From the NCBI GenBank assembly GCA_913056185.1, contig CAJXLV010000006.1:1-64000 (forward strand): a stretch of 64,000 bases of DNA, in the 5' to 3' direction. The position numbers and the translations under genes are program-made. The DNA comes from an uncultured Bacteroidota bacterium (GTDB taxonomy: Bacteria > Bacteroidota > Rhodothermia > Rhodothermales > Salinibacteraceae). The notes under the pieces are model-generated. The model was given only the letters and a program-made list of their open reading frames with translations, ran no database searches and was not told the origin of the DNA. Positions 25,176-33,530 of this stretch are shown piece by piece (position 1 is the first letter of the stretch; each line of letters begins with the position of its first letter).

Positions 25176-26702
25176 CTATTCGTCTGCAGAAGAGGCATCA
25201 CGCCGAGCCTCCAGGCCCTCCTGCACCAGCGATCGCACCAGCTGGGGATCGGGAGACCCATCGAAGCGCTGCATCACCTGCCCGATGAAGAAGCCGACCA
25301 GCCCCTCCTTTCCACCCAGGTACGTTTGTACCTGGTCTGGATGATCACGGAGCACTTCGTCCACCACCGGGGCAATGGCGCTGCGGTCCGACACCTGAAT
25401 GAGTCCTCTCGCATCCGCAATCGCGCCGGCGCTTTGGTCCGGCGCCTCCAGCATAGCCTCAAATACCTCTTGGGCGGCGTTGGAGCTGACCTTGTTTTGG
25501 AGACGGAGAAAGACCAGCTGGGCCAGCCGCTCAGGGCCGACGGGAAGGGCCTCGATGGAGAGGTTGCGCTCGTTGATAACGCGGAGCACCTCTGTCATGA
25601 CGAAGTTCGAGACGGCCTTCGCCTGCGCGTCGGTATCGCCGCCCTTGGTCCGCTTGTAGAGGTGGCGCAGGGTGTCTTCAAAATAGTCGGCAACGGCCCG
25701 TTCCTCCGTCAGCACTCCTGCGTCGTACGGTGGAAGCCCGACCTCCTCCACAAAGCGGTGTCGGCGGGCGCGGGGCAGTTCGGGAAGGGTCTCTCGGGCG
25801 TGCGCAATCATATCCTCGTCCACCGACACCGCCACCAGGTCGGGGTCCGGCATGTAGCGGTAGTCATGGGCCTCTTCCTTCGAGCGCATGGGCCGCGTCG
25901 TGCCCGTATCCGGGTCCCAGAGAAGGGTTTCTTGAGCGATCGTCTCGCCCTGCTCCGTCGCAGCAATCTGGCGCGCAATTTCGTAGTCGAGTGCCTGCTC
26001 CACGTGCCGAATGGAGTTCATGTTTTTGAGCTCCGTTCGTGTCCCAAACGCCTCCCGGCCGCGGGGCCGCACGCTCACGTTCGCATCGCACCGCAGCGAG
26101 CCCTCCTCCATGTTGCCGTCGCTGATGCCGAGGTAGCGCACCAGCTGGCGCAGCCGTTCCAGAAAGAGAGCCGCCTCGCGGGGCGAGCGCAGGTCCGGCT
26201 CTGTCACGAGCTCCAGGAGCGGCACGCCGCAGCGGTTGTAGTCCAGCCGCGTGGTGCCGCCGGCGTCGTGAATCGACTTGCCGGCATCCTCCTCCATGTG
26301 GATGCGCGTGAGGCCGATCCGGCGGAGAGTGTCCTCCGGCGCCGTTGCCGCGTCGGCGTCGGCCGCCGGAAAGATGTCGAGCACCCCGTCGTAGCAGATG
26401 GGGGTGTCGAACTGAGAGATCTGATAGCCCTTGGGCAGGTCGGGGTAGAAGTAGTGCTTGCGCGCAAAGACCGAGCGGGGCGCGATGGAGCAATCGGTGG
26501 CCAGGCCCAGCCGCAGGGCGTGAGTGACAACGTCCTCGTTGAGGACGGGCAGGGTGCCCGGGTGCCCCAGGCTGATGGGATCGACCTGGGTATTGGGCGC
26601 CGCGCCGAACGCTGTTGCGTCCGGGCTGAAGATTTTCGTGTCGGTCTGGAGCTGGATGTGAACCTCGAGGCCAATGACGGGCTCGTAGTTCTCGTAGGCC
26701 AT
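25176..26702 (-). CDS. gatB: Asp-tRNA(Asn)/Glu-tRNA(Gln) amidotransferase subunit B
   Basis: GatB is the kinase/transamidase subunit that activates the misacylated Glu or Asp on tRNA. The 508-aa protein has VIGLEVHIQLQTDTKIF, HYFYPDLPKGYQISQ, LRCDANVSVRP and KNMNSIRHVEQALDYE, all family hallmarks, then a C-terminal GatB/YqeY domain ending near LVGFFIGQVMQ. gatA and gatC are not in the window, which is common when the genes are scattered. It appears to head an operon with the TlpA-like lipoprotein 6 bases downstream. Confidence 0.95.
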   Translation of the reverse strand: MAYENYEPVIGLEVHIQLQTDTKIFSPDATAFGAAPNTQVDPISLGHPGTLPVLNEDVVTHALRLGLATDCSIAPRSVFARKHYFYPDLPKGYQISQFDTPICYDGVLDIFPAADADAATAPEDTLRRIGLTRIHMEEDAGKSIHDAGGTTRLDYNRCGVPLLELVTEPDLRSPREAALFLERLRQLVRYLGISDGNMEEGSLRCDANVSVRPRGREAFGTRTELKNMNSIRHVEQALDYEIARQIAATEQGETIAQETLLWDPDTGTTRPMRSKEEAHDYRYMPDPDLVAVSVDEDMIAHARETLPELPRARRHRFVEEVGLPPYDAGVLTEERAVADYFEDTLRHLYKRTKGGDTDAQAKAVSNFVMTEVLRVINERNLSIEALPVGPERLAQLVFLRLQNKVSSNAAQEVFEAMLEAPDQSAGAIADARGLIQVSDRSAIAPVVDEVLRDHPDQVQTYLGGKEGLVGFFIGQVMQRFDGSPDPQLVRSLVQEGLEARRDASSADE

Positions 26703-27351
26703 GCGGAGGGAGATGGAATATTGAGTAGAGCGCGGGAAGAGTTATCGTATTGAGAGAGCGCGAGAGGGCTGTCCCCCGGATTCACGAGGAGGTCGCTCTG
26801 TGGGGGACATGGTCCTCTCGGTTGGGGGACTTTCTCTCGCTACAGCAGAACAGATTGGTTGCCTGCCGATGCAGCATGACGTCACGCCGATACCCAAGGG
26901 GGACGCAACTTTTGGGCATCTATACCATCGAGCATCTGTACCATCGGGCTGAACTCAAGCAGCAGGAGGCCTCCCTTTGCGGTCGCGTCTCATGTCTGCG
27001 GAGGAGGGCCCCGGCGATTTTTCGTTTCCCAAGTTGCGTGTCAGCCCCCCCGACGCGGCGCTGGGAGGAAAGCGGCCGAGTGCCTCAGGGGGGAATCTTC
27101 CTTGGGCAGGCCGATTGGCGCATCAAGATTCCGAATCAAGTTCAGAAGGATCGTCTTCCGGGTCGGTCACAACTTGGGTGACATTGCCTCTGGGTTATGT
27201 TGCCTCAAGGCGTCGATCCGCCTCGGGTCTTTGAGCAGCGCGAATGATCGGCACAGGTCCTGTGACCCAGAGCGTCCGTTCCGTGAGGACCAATCGCCCG
27301 GATTTGTCCGGGGAGAAGTCAGCGCCCCTTCGGCGTCTGCCGGGCCTGACC
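26703..27351. other. Gene-poor region holding TnpB relic 3
   Basis: No intact gene is seen. From 26917 the sequence consists of decayed insertion material (annotated separately). Bases 26703-26916 should contain the gatB promoter; no clear site was recognised. Confidence 0.5.
26917..27323 (+). mobile_element. TnpB tail and right-end hairpin, relic 3
   Basis: Starts with an imperfect 16-bp duplication (CATCTATACCATCGAG then CATCTGTACCATCGGG, 26917-26948), the second copy matching CTGTACCGTCGGGCTGA of relics 1 and 2. ATGTCTGCGGAGGA, also in relic 1, is at about 26992. Near 27250 the frame reads GPVTQSVRSVRTNRPDLSGE, aligning with the tail of relic 2. It is followed by hairpin CCCGGATTTGTCCGGG and GAGAAGTCAGC ending at 27323. 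The middle has diverged or been deleted. No transposase domain remains. Confidence 0.6.
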
Positions 27352-27741
27352 CTACTCTTTGGGGACTTCACCGGCAAGTACCGAACCGCCCTTCGAAACT
27401 GTCTGGGTGCGCGGGGAATGGGGCGGATACCCAGGTCTGTGCGGAATGTTCGGGCGCGCCGGAGGGGCGTGCGTGCGGGGCAGGGGAGAGTGCAAATGGG
27501 GGAGGCGCAAATGGTCGGAGGAATGCAAATGAGAGGATGGGGCGGGGGCGGCGGCACGCTCGAGGTTTGTCACAGCGCAGGACCATCCCCCGATGCCGCC
27601 CAGGTAGACTGCAATGACGAGGGCCAGGCCTGCGTACTGTCGGTACCGGCGAGGAAGGTTGGACACGAGAGCAGAGGCTTGGTGAAAAGAGAGAGAAGGG
27701 GAGCGGGCCACCGTCGGTGAAGGAGGCATCGGCGACGTCAT
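27352..27741 (-). CDS. Small single-helix membrane protein coupled to idi
   Basis: A possible 129-aa protein whose ATG (27739-27741) overlaps the idi stop in an ATGA arrangement, typical of translational coupling. One hydrophobic helix is visible (YAGLALVIAVYLGGIGGW), after a short basic N-terminal part. The rest is Pro/His/Arg-rich low-complexity sequence running up to relic 3. The tail may be an extension created by decay of the insertion. I recognise no family. Support comes from the coupling and the helix; it may not be a real gene. Confidence 0.4.
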   Translation of the reverse strand: MTSPMPPSPTVARSPSLSFHQASALVSNLPRRYRQYAGLALVIAVYLGGIGGWSCAVTNLERAAAPAPSSHLHSSDHLRLPHLHSPLPRTHAPPARPNIPHRPGYPPHSPRTQTVSKGGSVLAGEVPKE

Positions 27742-28298
27742 CCGGCTTCTTCCTGGCGGCGGTGCGGCGGGGACAGCGAGTGCCCCGGGGGGGCCGTGAG
27801 GACGAGGGGCAGCAGATGGCGAAACCAGGAGGTATAGCGTTCGGGGTAACGCTGAAGCTCCCGCTGCAGCGCATCGGGCGTGCGCCAACGCCAGTCGGCC
27901 ACCTCCGTGGCCGCTGCGTCGATCTCCGGGGCGGCGGCCGTGCCCACAAACACGTGAGTGTGCTCGTACTCCGTCAGGTTGTCCCCCACCGGTAGGTGGT
28001 ACGTTTCTTGGAGAACAGGGGAGAGATCGGCGCAGAAGCCGAGCTCTTCGGGCAGGCGGCGCAGAGCACCCTCAAGAGGCGACTCGCCAGGGTGCGGGTG
28101 GCTACAGCAGGTGTTCGACCACAGTCCCCCGGAGTGGTACTTGTCCGCGGCGCGTTGTTGAAGAAGGAGGCGCCCTTGCGGATCAAAAATGAAGACCGAG
28201 AAGGCACGGTGGAGGAGGCCTTCGGTGTGGGCCCGGAGTTTGCCGATGGTCCCAAGCGGACGGTCGTTTTCGTTGACCAGCACGACGGGGGCGGACAT
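27738..28298 (-). CDS. idi: Isopentenyl-diphosphate delta-isomerase, type 1
   Basis: Interconverts isopentenyl and dimethylallyl diphosphate for isoprenoid, carotenoid and quinone synthesis. The 186-aa Nudix-fold protein has the start region VVLVNENDRPLG, the catalytic-Cys segment WSNTCCSHPHPGES, RRLPEELGF, and the Glu-containing YEHTHVFVG. The start at 28298 begins just before the first conserved strand; a longer open frame upstream is non-conserved. The gene stands alone upstream but is overlapped at its end by a small membrane-protein frame. In a pigmented halophile it would feed carotenoid and retinal supply (inference). Confidence 0.92.
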   Translation of the reverse strand: MSAPVVLVNENDRPLGTIGKLRAHTEGLLHRAFSVFIFDPQGRLLLQQRAADKYHSGGLWSNTCCSHPHPGESPLEGALRRLPEELGFCADLSPVLQETYHLPVGDNLTEYEHTHVFVGTAAAPEIDAAATEVADWRWRTPDALQRELQRYPERYTSWFRHLLPLVLTAPPGHSLSPPHRRQEEAG

Positions 28299-28645
28299 AA
28301 AACGTGGGGGGGTGGAAAACAGGAGGGCGCGTCTCCAATATTGGAATCGTGTCCGTCCGCGTGGCGATGCGGCAGAGTACATTACGGCTTTCTCGCATTG
28401 GGAGTGACCGTGTCGGCGGCGCCCTTCGTGTGGTGCAAGAGAAGGGCTCGCAGGTCCGAGGGGACGTCTTCGGGCACCGCGGCCCCGGCCAGCGCGTCAC
28501 TATTTGATGGATGTGTTTGATGGATGCGGTCTGAAAAATCGAGCGGATCGGTCCGAGAGCAGCTGCGTCCCTTGACGGACCGCCCTCCGATTCGTCTCTT
28601 GGGACTCCTGTCCTGCTTTTCTTTCCAACGCACAAGGCATCCGAC

Positions 28646-29020
28646 ATGTACGAACTAACCATTGAGGGCACCGGCACCTTTGAGGTAGAAGAAGGAACCC
28701 GGCTGGTCCGCGCCATCGAGGAGTGCGGCGTAGATATTGGCCACCGCTGCGGAGGCCACTCCCAGTGCACCACGTGCCGCGTGACGTTTGAGGAGGGAGA
28801 GCCGGGCGTGATGACTGAGGCCGAACACGAGAAGTTGACGGACATTGGCCAGCGTGGCGAAATGCGACTGGCGTGTCAGGTGGTGGTGGATCGGGACATG
28901 ACGGTGACCCCCCTCATGAGAGTGGAGGACCAGGGCTGGGATGATGCGGGCCCGGAGACGGCGGTCATGGTAGAGCCGGAGGCCGAGTGGTTTCCGATCG
29001 AGACGCTCGACGACGCGTGA
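28646..29020 (+). CDS. 2Fe-2S plant-type ferredoxin
   Basis: A 124-aa small electron carrier. Cys35, Cys41, Cys44 and Cys77 form CGGHSQCTTC and LACQ, the C-x5-C-x2-C-xn-C pattern of adrenodoxin/vertebrate-type and bacterial 2Fe-2S proteins. The N-terminal beta grasp (MYELTIEGTGTFEVEEG) is normal. About 35 acidic residues beyond the fold form a C-terminal extension ending PIETLDDA. The partner reductase is not adjacent. It stands alone, diverging from idi. Confidence 0.9.
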   Translation: MYELTIEGTGTFEVEEGTRLVRAIEECGVDIGHRCGGHSQCTTCRVTFEEGEPGVMTEAEHEKLTDIGQRGEMRLACQVVVDRDMTVTPLMRVEDQGWDDAGPETAVMVEPEAEWFPIETLDDA

Positions 29021-29047
29021 TGCGGCCGTTCTTTCGCTGCACCTGAC

Positions 29048-29089
29048 GCCCAGCACTCGGCGCCCAGCACTCGGCGCTCAGCACCGGGT
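29048..29089. repeat. Three-copy 14-bp tandem repeat between convergent genes
   Basis: GCCCAGCACTCGGC occurs twice exactly (29048-29061, 29062-29075) and once diverged (GCTCAGCACCGGGT, 29076-29089). The third copy contains the palindrome AGCACC-G-GGTGCT. It separates the convergent ferredoxin and FmdB-like genes, where a bidirectional terminator might be expected, but there is no T-run. Confidence 0.7.
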
Positions 29090-29091
29090 GC

Positions 29092-29298
29092 TCACTCTTC
29101 GGTGTCCTCTTTGGGGCCGTGGGTGTCGTAGTCGTTTACGTGGAAGCCTTCTCCCTTGAAAATAACGCCGGGGTTGTCGGTGATGATGCGCTCCACCGGC
29201 TGTCCGGTGTCCGGACAGGTGTCGAGGGCATCTTCGGTGATGCGCTGTTTGATCTCGAACGTGCTCCCGTCTTCTCGGCGGTAGGTGTACGTCGGCAT
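29092..29298 (-). CDS. FmdB-like small protein with degenerate zinc ribbon
   Basis: A 68-aa protein matching the FmdB pattern in fold and spacing: MPTYTYRREDG at the N-terminus, TGQPVERII, and IFKGEGFHVNDYD at the end. Typical members bind zinc through two CxxC pairs; here the first pair reads RREDGS and the second CPDT, leaving only Cys28. Zinc binding as in relatives is therefore unlikely. FmdB proteins have been linked to regulation and to nucleic-acid or ribosome-related roles, without a settled function. The tail is acidic. Confidence 0.85.
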   Translation of the reverse strand: MPTYTYRREDGSTFEIKQRITEDALDTCPDTGQPVERIITDNPGVIFKGEGFHVNDYDTHGPKEDTEE

Positions 29299-29572
29299 AG
29301 CAACCTTGGGGCAAGTGGCAGAAATCGTGCGATGGTGTCCGTGGAGGGCGGACGATTAGACCGCGATGAATAACATCCATTCCGCCGTTTGTTTCTGTGA
29401 TGGATTCTTTCCCCGCAGAAATTCAAGACGTCTGCTGCCCTCGCGGGGGTGAGCGATGTCCGGAGGATGGGGCCGAAAATGCGCCCTGTGGGTTGAACCT
29501 GTGTGAACATTGGCGTGCGCGGGAACCCCGTCCGCTCTCGCTATTAGGTACCTTCGCACTTGTAGACGCGAC

Positions 29573-29647
29573 GGTCCGGTAGTTCAGTTGGTTTAGAATG
29601 CTGCCCTGTCACGGCAGAGGTCGCGGGTTCGAGTCCCGTCCGGACCG
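29573..29647 (+). tRNA. tRNA-Asp (GTC)
   Basis: Acceptor GGTCCGG/CCGGACC with discriminator G, anticodon stem and loop CTGCCCTGTCACGGCAG giving GTC, T-arm GCGGGTTCGAGTCCCGT. The CCA end is not encoded. A strong terminator follows. Confidence 0.97.
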
Positions 29648-29652
29648 CTTCT

Positions 29653-29689
29653 CCCTCGATTCCGCTCTCCTCGGGATCGAGGGTTTTTT
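29653..29689 (+). terminator. Rho-independent terminator after tRNA-Asp
   Basis: Stem CCCTCGAT/ATCGAGGG (29653-29660 with 29676-29683) followed by six T residues. Confidence 0.9.
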
Positions 29690-29791
29690 GTTGTGGGGGT
29701 GCGTGGGCTGCGAAGCGTCTGCTCCGGACGCGAATCCCGGCGTCGCACCCTGTTCCGGTCTTCTTGTTCGCCTTCACACACCCGCTGCGCG

Positions 29792-30691
29792 ATGCCTACC
29801 CCTTCTGTGTCGTCCGAATCCGGATCGCTGTCGCGGTCGGCCTGGGGAGGCATCGGGGCGATGGGAGGCGCTGTGCTTCTGGCGGTGGGGGCGGGGCTCT
29901 GGAAGCTGCTCGCCATCGGCAGCGTTGCGTTCATCGCGATGGCGGGCGGGGCCTGGTTGGGGGCACGCCCGATGGGCTCCAACTCCGGAACGACAGCCCA
30001 GGCACGCGGCCTGGCCTGGGGCTACGGCCTGGCCAGCGGGGCCATGATTGCCAGCACGGGCGCGTTCCTCATCCCCAGTGCTGTGGGGCACAGCGCCACC
30101 ATCGGGGGCTTTGGGATTGCCGCAGGCGTGCTGCTTGGGTTTGTGATGCATGTCGCGCAGCACCAGCTGGCGCACCTGTCGCTCCCGGGCGATGTGAGCA
30201 CGCTTGAGCTTACGGCACACTCTCTCGCGGCCGGGCTTGTGATCGGGGCCGTCTACGCCACCATGCCGGCCCTCGATCTTGCCCTGGGACTCGCGATTGT
30301 GTCGCACAAGGCCCCGGCCGGCTACGCCGCTGCCCGCCGCCTGAGCCGAGCAGGGCGCGCCACGTCGGTCCTCCTGGTGCCTGCCGCGGCTGTTGCGGCC
30401 GCTGCAGTTCCCGTGGGGCTCCTCGCGCCGCCGGCCAGCAGCGAGATTCACGCCCTGGTCTTTGGCATCGCCACCGGCATCTTTCTGCACGTAGCGTTCG
30501 ACTTTCTGCCACAGTGCGAAATCGGGGGCGAAATTTCGGAGGCCGCGGGCCTGCACGGGGTGGCGGACTCCACCGACGATCACTTCGATGCGAAGCATCA
30601 TCTGCTTGACCGGCTTCGCCTGCACGCCGTGTCCAGCGCGGTACTCGGTGGGCTTCTCGTCTTTGTGGCGTGGTGGGGCCTTCACGCATAG
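29792..30691 (+). CDS. ZIP-family divalent metal transporter
   Basis: A 299-aa membrane protein with about eight helices. The metal-coordinating ZIP motifs are in helices 4 and 5: LTAHSLAAGLVIG (HSxxxG) and AIVSHKAPAGYA (HKxPxG). Polar His-containing segments (HVAQHQLAHLS, DAKHHLL) lie between helices. ZIP proteins import Zn, Fe or Mn into the cytosol. The start at 29792 is the first ATG after the tRNA terminator that leads directly into the first helix. It stands alone downstream of tRNA-Asp. Confidence 0.88.
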   Translation: MPTPSVSSESGSLSRSAWGGIGAMGGAVLLAVGAGLWKLLAIGSVAFIAMAGGAWLGARPMGSNSGTTAQARGLAWGYGLASGAMIASTGAFLIPSAVGHSATIGGFGIAAGVLLGFVMHVAQHQLAHLSLPGDVSTLELTAHSLAAGLVIGAVYATMPALDLALGLAIVSHKAPAGYAAARRLSRAGRATSVLLVPAAAVAAAAVPVGLLAPPASSEIHALVFGIATGIFLHVAFDFLPQCEIGGEISEAAGLHGVADSTDDHFDAKHHLLDRLRLHAVSSAVLGGLLVFVAWWGLHA

Positions 30692-30903
30692 GCACGCACA
30701 GGGCTGCGCCGAGCAGCCTCGTTGACAGCCCCGCTGCTCGTGCCTATCCTGCATACTCTATCCGTCACAGTTTGCGGGCCCGTCCGTCTTCCGGGGGGGC
30801 GCGATTCTTTCGATCCTCCGCACGGAGCGGCTGCCTGCGTCGTGCCGACGCTCTCTTGTCGCTACATCGTCCCAGCACTATACTCCCCCAATCCTGCCCC
30901 CCC

Positions 30904-31707
30904 ATGCTCCAATTCCGAATCGTTTCGCGTCTTGCCCTTGTCGTTTTGTCCGCGCTCGTCGTGCTCGCCGGGTGCGGGGAGGAGAGCGACCAGGCTGAAG
31001 AAAACGTGCAAATCGAAGTGGGCGACCGATCGCCCGCCATTGAGGGAGCGGCGGCCCGCTTCGCAGCCCCGGCCGACAGCGCAGTCGTGGACAGCGCGCG
31101 GGTGAGCGTGGTCGTGGAGGCCGACAGTTTTGAAACGGGCATCCAGACCGAGACGCCGCGCGCCGGCGAGATCGCCAACTCCGGCAATGGACAGCACTTC
31201 CACGTCATTGTCGACAACCAGCCCTATTTGGCCAATTACGAGGCCGGCACGCCCTTCAACCTGGGGGAGCTTCAGCCGGGGGCGCATACGCTCCTCACGT
31301 TTCCGAGCCGCTCCTACCACGAGGCCGTAAAGCACCCGGACGCGTACGACCTGGTGAATTTTTATGTGAAGGCGGACTCCGGAGACTTTATGCTGGGGCC
31401 GAGAGAGCCCGCGATTATCTACAGCCGTCCGAAGGGGCGCTATGAGCGGGAGGGGGCAGAGCGAATCATGCTTGACTTCTACCTCCACAACGTGGAGCTG
31501 AGCGACGACGGCTACAAGGCCCGCTACACCATCACGAACGAGGACGGGACCGAGGTGGCCTCGATCACGCTGACCGAATGGACGCCCGCCTTCGTGACGG
31601 GACTGGACGGCACGTACGAGGTGACCCTCAAGCTGATTGGGAGCAACGGAAGCGTGGTGCCGGGTCCGTTCAACACCACGACGCGGACAATTCGCGTTCA
31701 GCCGTAG
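30904..31707 (+). CDS. DUF4399-like lipoprotein
   Basis: A 267-aa precursor with lipobox VVLAGCGEE. The middle region NGQHFHVIVDN, ELQPGAHTLLTFPSRSYHE and KHPDAY resembles the DUF4399/phosphodiesterase-like secreted domain with conserved His residues. A second beta domain (IMLDFYLHNVELSDDGY) follows. Function unknown; likely periplasmic or outer-membrane anchored. It lies 25 bases upstream of the M1 peptidase and may share its transcript. Confidence 0.75.
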   Translation: MLQFRIVSRLALVVLSALVVLAGCGEESDQAEENVQIEVGDRSPAIEGAAARFAAPADSAVVDSARVSVVVEADSFETGIQTETPRAGEIANSGNGQHFHVIVDNQPYLANYEAGTPFNLGELQPGAHTLLTFPSRSYHEAVKHPDAYDLVNFYVKADSGDFMLGPREPAIIYSRPKGRYEREGAERIMLDFYLHNVELSDDGYKARYTITNEDGTEVASITLTEWTPAFVTGLDGTYEVTLKLIGSNGSVVPGPFNTTTRTIRVQP

Positions 31708-31732
31708 TTCATTCCACGAATCTTTACCCGCT

Positions 31733-33400
31733 ATGTCTTTCCTCTCACGCGAGTGGAGAGCGGGGGCGCTCCGTATGGCCGTTCCCGCAGTGCTCCTGAG
31801 CCTGTTCTGGATTGCCTCCGCCTGTGCGCAACCGGCCCGCGGCCCGGCGGCCCGGCCGCAGCCGGGCATCGACGTGCAGGCCTACGACTTTGCCCTGGCG
31901 CTGTCGGACACGACGGATCGGGTTTCGGGCACGGCGACGGTCCGCCTTCGTGTGACGACGGACACGCTCTCCGCTGTGCGGCTTGATCTGGTGGGGCGCG
32001 GGGCGTCGGCGGGTACGGGCATGGCGGTCGCGTCGGTCACGGCACAGGGGCGGGCGGTGCCCTACCGGCACACGAACGACATTCTACGAATCCGGCCGCC
32101 CGCGGGGCTGGTGGAGGGGCAATCTCACACCTTCCGCATCGCGTACGCCGGGGTGCCCGCCGATGGGCTCATCATTGGCACCAATCAGCACGGCGATCGG
32201 ACGTTCTTCGGCGACAATTGGCCCAACCGGGCCCGCCACTGGCTGCCGGTGGTGGATCACCTTTCCGACAAGGCGCCCGTGGAGTTTCGGGTCACTGCGC
32301 CTGCGCAGTACGACGTGGTGAGCAATGGGGCTCTTGTGCGCGATTCAACGCACGGGGGGCGACGCACCACGCACTGGCGCTCCACGGTGCCGCTCCCCCC
32401 GAAGGTGATGGTGATCGGCGTCTCGGACTTTGCGGTGGACACGGCGGGCACCGTGGACGGGGTGCCGGTGCAGAGCTGGGTATACCCCGAGGACCGACGG
32501 GTCGGCTTCGCCGATCTGGGCCAGGCGCCGCCCATTCTTCGGTTTTTTGAGGCACGCCTGGGGCCGTATCCGTATCCCAAGCTGGCCAACGTGCAGTCGA
32601 CCACGCGGTACGGCGGCATGGAGAACGCGGCGGCCATCTTTTACAGCGAACAGGCCGTGGCCGACGGCGAGGACAGCACCCCTCTGCTCGCCCACGAAAT
32701 TGCGCATCAATGGTACGGCAACACTGTCACCGAGGCCGACTGGCCCCACCTCTGGCTCAGCGAGGGCGTTGCGACTTACCTCACGGGGCTGTACCTGGAG
32801 CACGCCCGCGGCCCAGCGGCGCTGCGTCGCTACATGGACCGTGCCCGCACGCAGGTGGCGCGCTACCACGCCCAACACCCCGATACGCCACTTGTGGACA
32901 CCACGTTCAGCGACCCGAACGAGCTCCTGACCACCAATCCCTACCAGAAGGGCGCCTGGGTCCTGCACATGTTGCGCCAGCGGATGGGCACGGAGACGTT
33001 TTGGGACGGGATGCGGGCCTACTACGAGCGCTACCGACACGAAAACGCGCGCACCCGCGACTTCCGTGCCGTAATGGAAGAGGTATCGGGGCAGGACCTG
33101 ACGCCGTTTTTCGACCGGTGGACGCGGCGGCCGGGCCACCCGGTCTTGGAGGGCACCTGGCGCCACGACGCGGCGACGGGCACGTGTGCCGTGACGCTGC
33201 GACAGACGCAGGCGGAGGCCCCGTTTCGGGTGCCGGTGGAGGTCGCCGTGGCGACGGCCGACGACACCACCCGCACCACGGTGCGGGCCGACGGGCGCAC
33301 CACGCGGGCCCGGCTCGACTGCCCGCAGCCCCCCGCGGCGGTCACGCTCGATCCGCACACGCGCCTGCTCGCGGAACTGTCGCTGACGGAGGCGGGGTGA
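31733..33400 (+). CDS. M1-family metallo-aminopeptidase, exported
   Basis: A 555-aa precursor with signal FWIASACAQ. The gluzincin site is LLAHEIAHQWYGN with the third ligand Glu in LWLSEGVATYL, and the exopeptidase motif is GGMENAA. Length covers the N-terminal saddle, the thermolysin-like domain and a short helical part (DLTPFFDRWTRRPGHP), with a small beta tail. It resembles exported Bacteroidota M1 peptidases that trim N-terminal residues from peptides. The ATG at 31733 gives the signal peptide; the longer frame upstream lies in the previous gene. Confidence 0.92.
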   Translation: MSFLSREWRAGALRMAVPAVLLSLFWIASACAQPARGPAARPQPGIDVQAYDFALALSDTTDRVSGTATVRLRVTTDTLSAVRLDLVGRGASAGTGMAVASVTAQGRAVPYRHTNDILRIRPPAGLVEGQSHTFRIAYAGVPADGLIIGTNQHGDRTFFGDNWPNRARHWLPVVDHLSDKAPVEFRVTAPAQYDVVSNGALVRDSTHGGRRTTHWRSTVPLPPKVMVIGVSDFAVDTAGTVDGVPVQSWVYPEDRRVGFADLGQAPPILRFFEARLGPYPYPKLANVQSTTRYGGMENAAAIFYSEQAVADGEDSTPLLAHEIAHQWYGNTVTEADWPHLWLSEGVATYLTGLYLEHARGPAALRRYMDRARTQVARYHAQHPDTPLVDTTFSDPNELLTTNPYQKGAWVLHMLRQRMGTETFWDGMRAYYERYRHENARTRDFRAVMEEVSGQDLTPFFDRWTRRPGHPVLEGTWRHDAATGTCAVTLRQTQAEAPFRVPVEVAVATADDTTRTTVRADGRTTRARLDCPQPPAAVTLDPHTRLLAELSLTEAG

Positions 33401-33530
33401 GAGACCGGTGGTGACGCATGGGGGCGGAGTGTTGCGCCAAAGGCCAGGGAGGACGGGCTGTAACACCGCAGACGCGGACGACGTGATGGAGGTGCCATTT
33501 CCGAGTCCCTCTCCAACACGCCCCGTTCCC

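Noticed and set aside
14000-26700. Plus-strand frames of 300-580 codons opposite the amidohydrolases, AAA+, aldolase and gatB genes
   Set aside because: Each mirrors a recognised minus-strand gene and shows no motif, so they are shadows.
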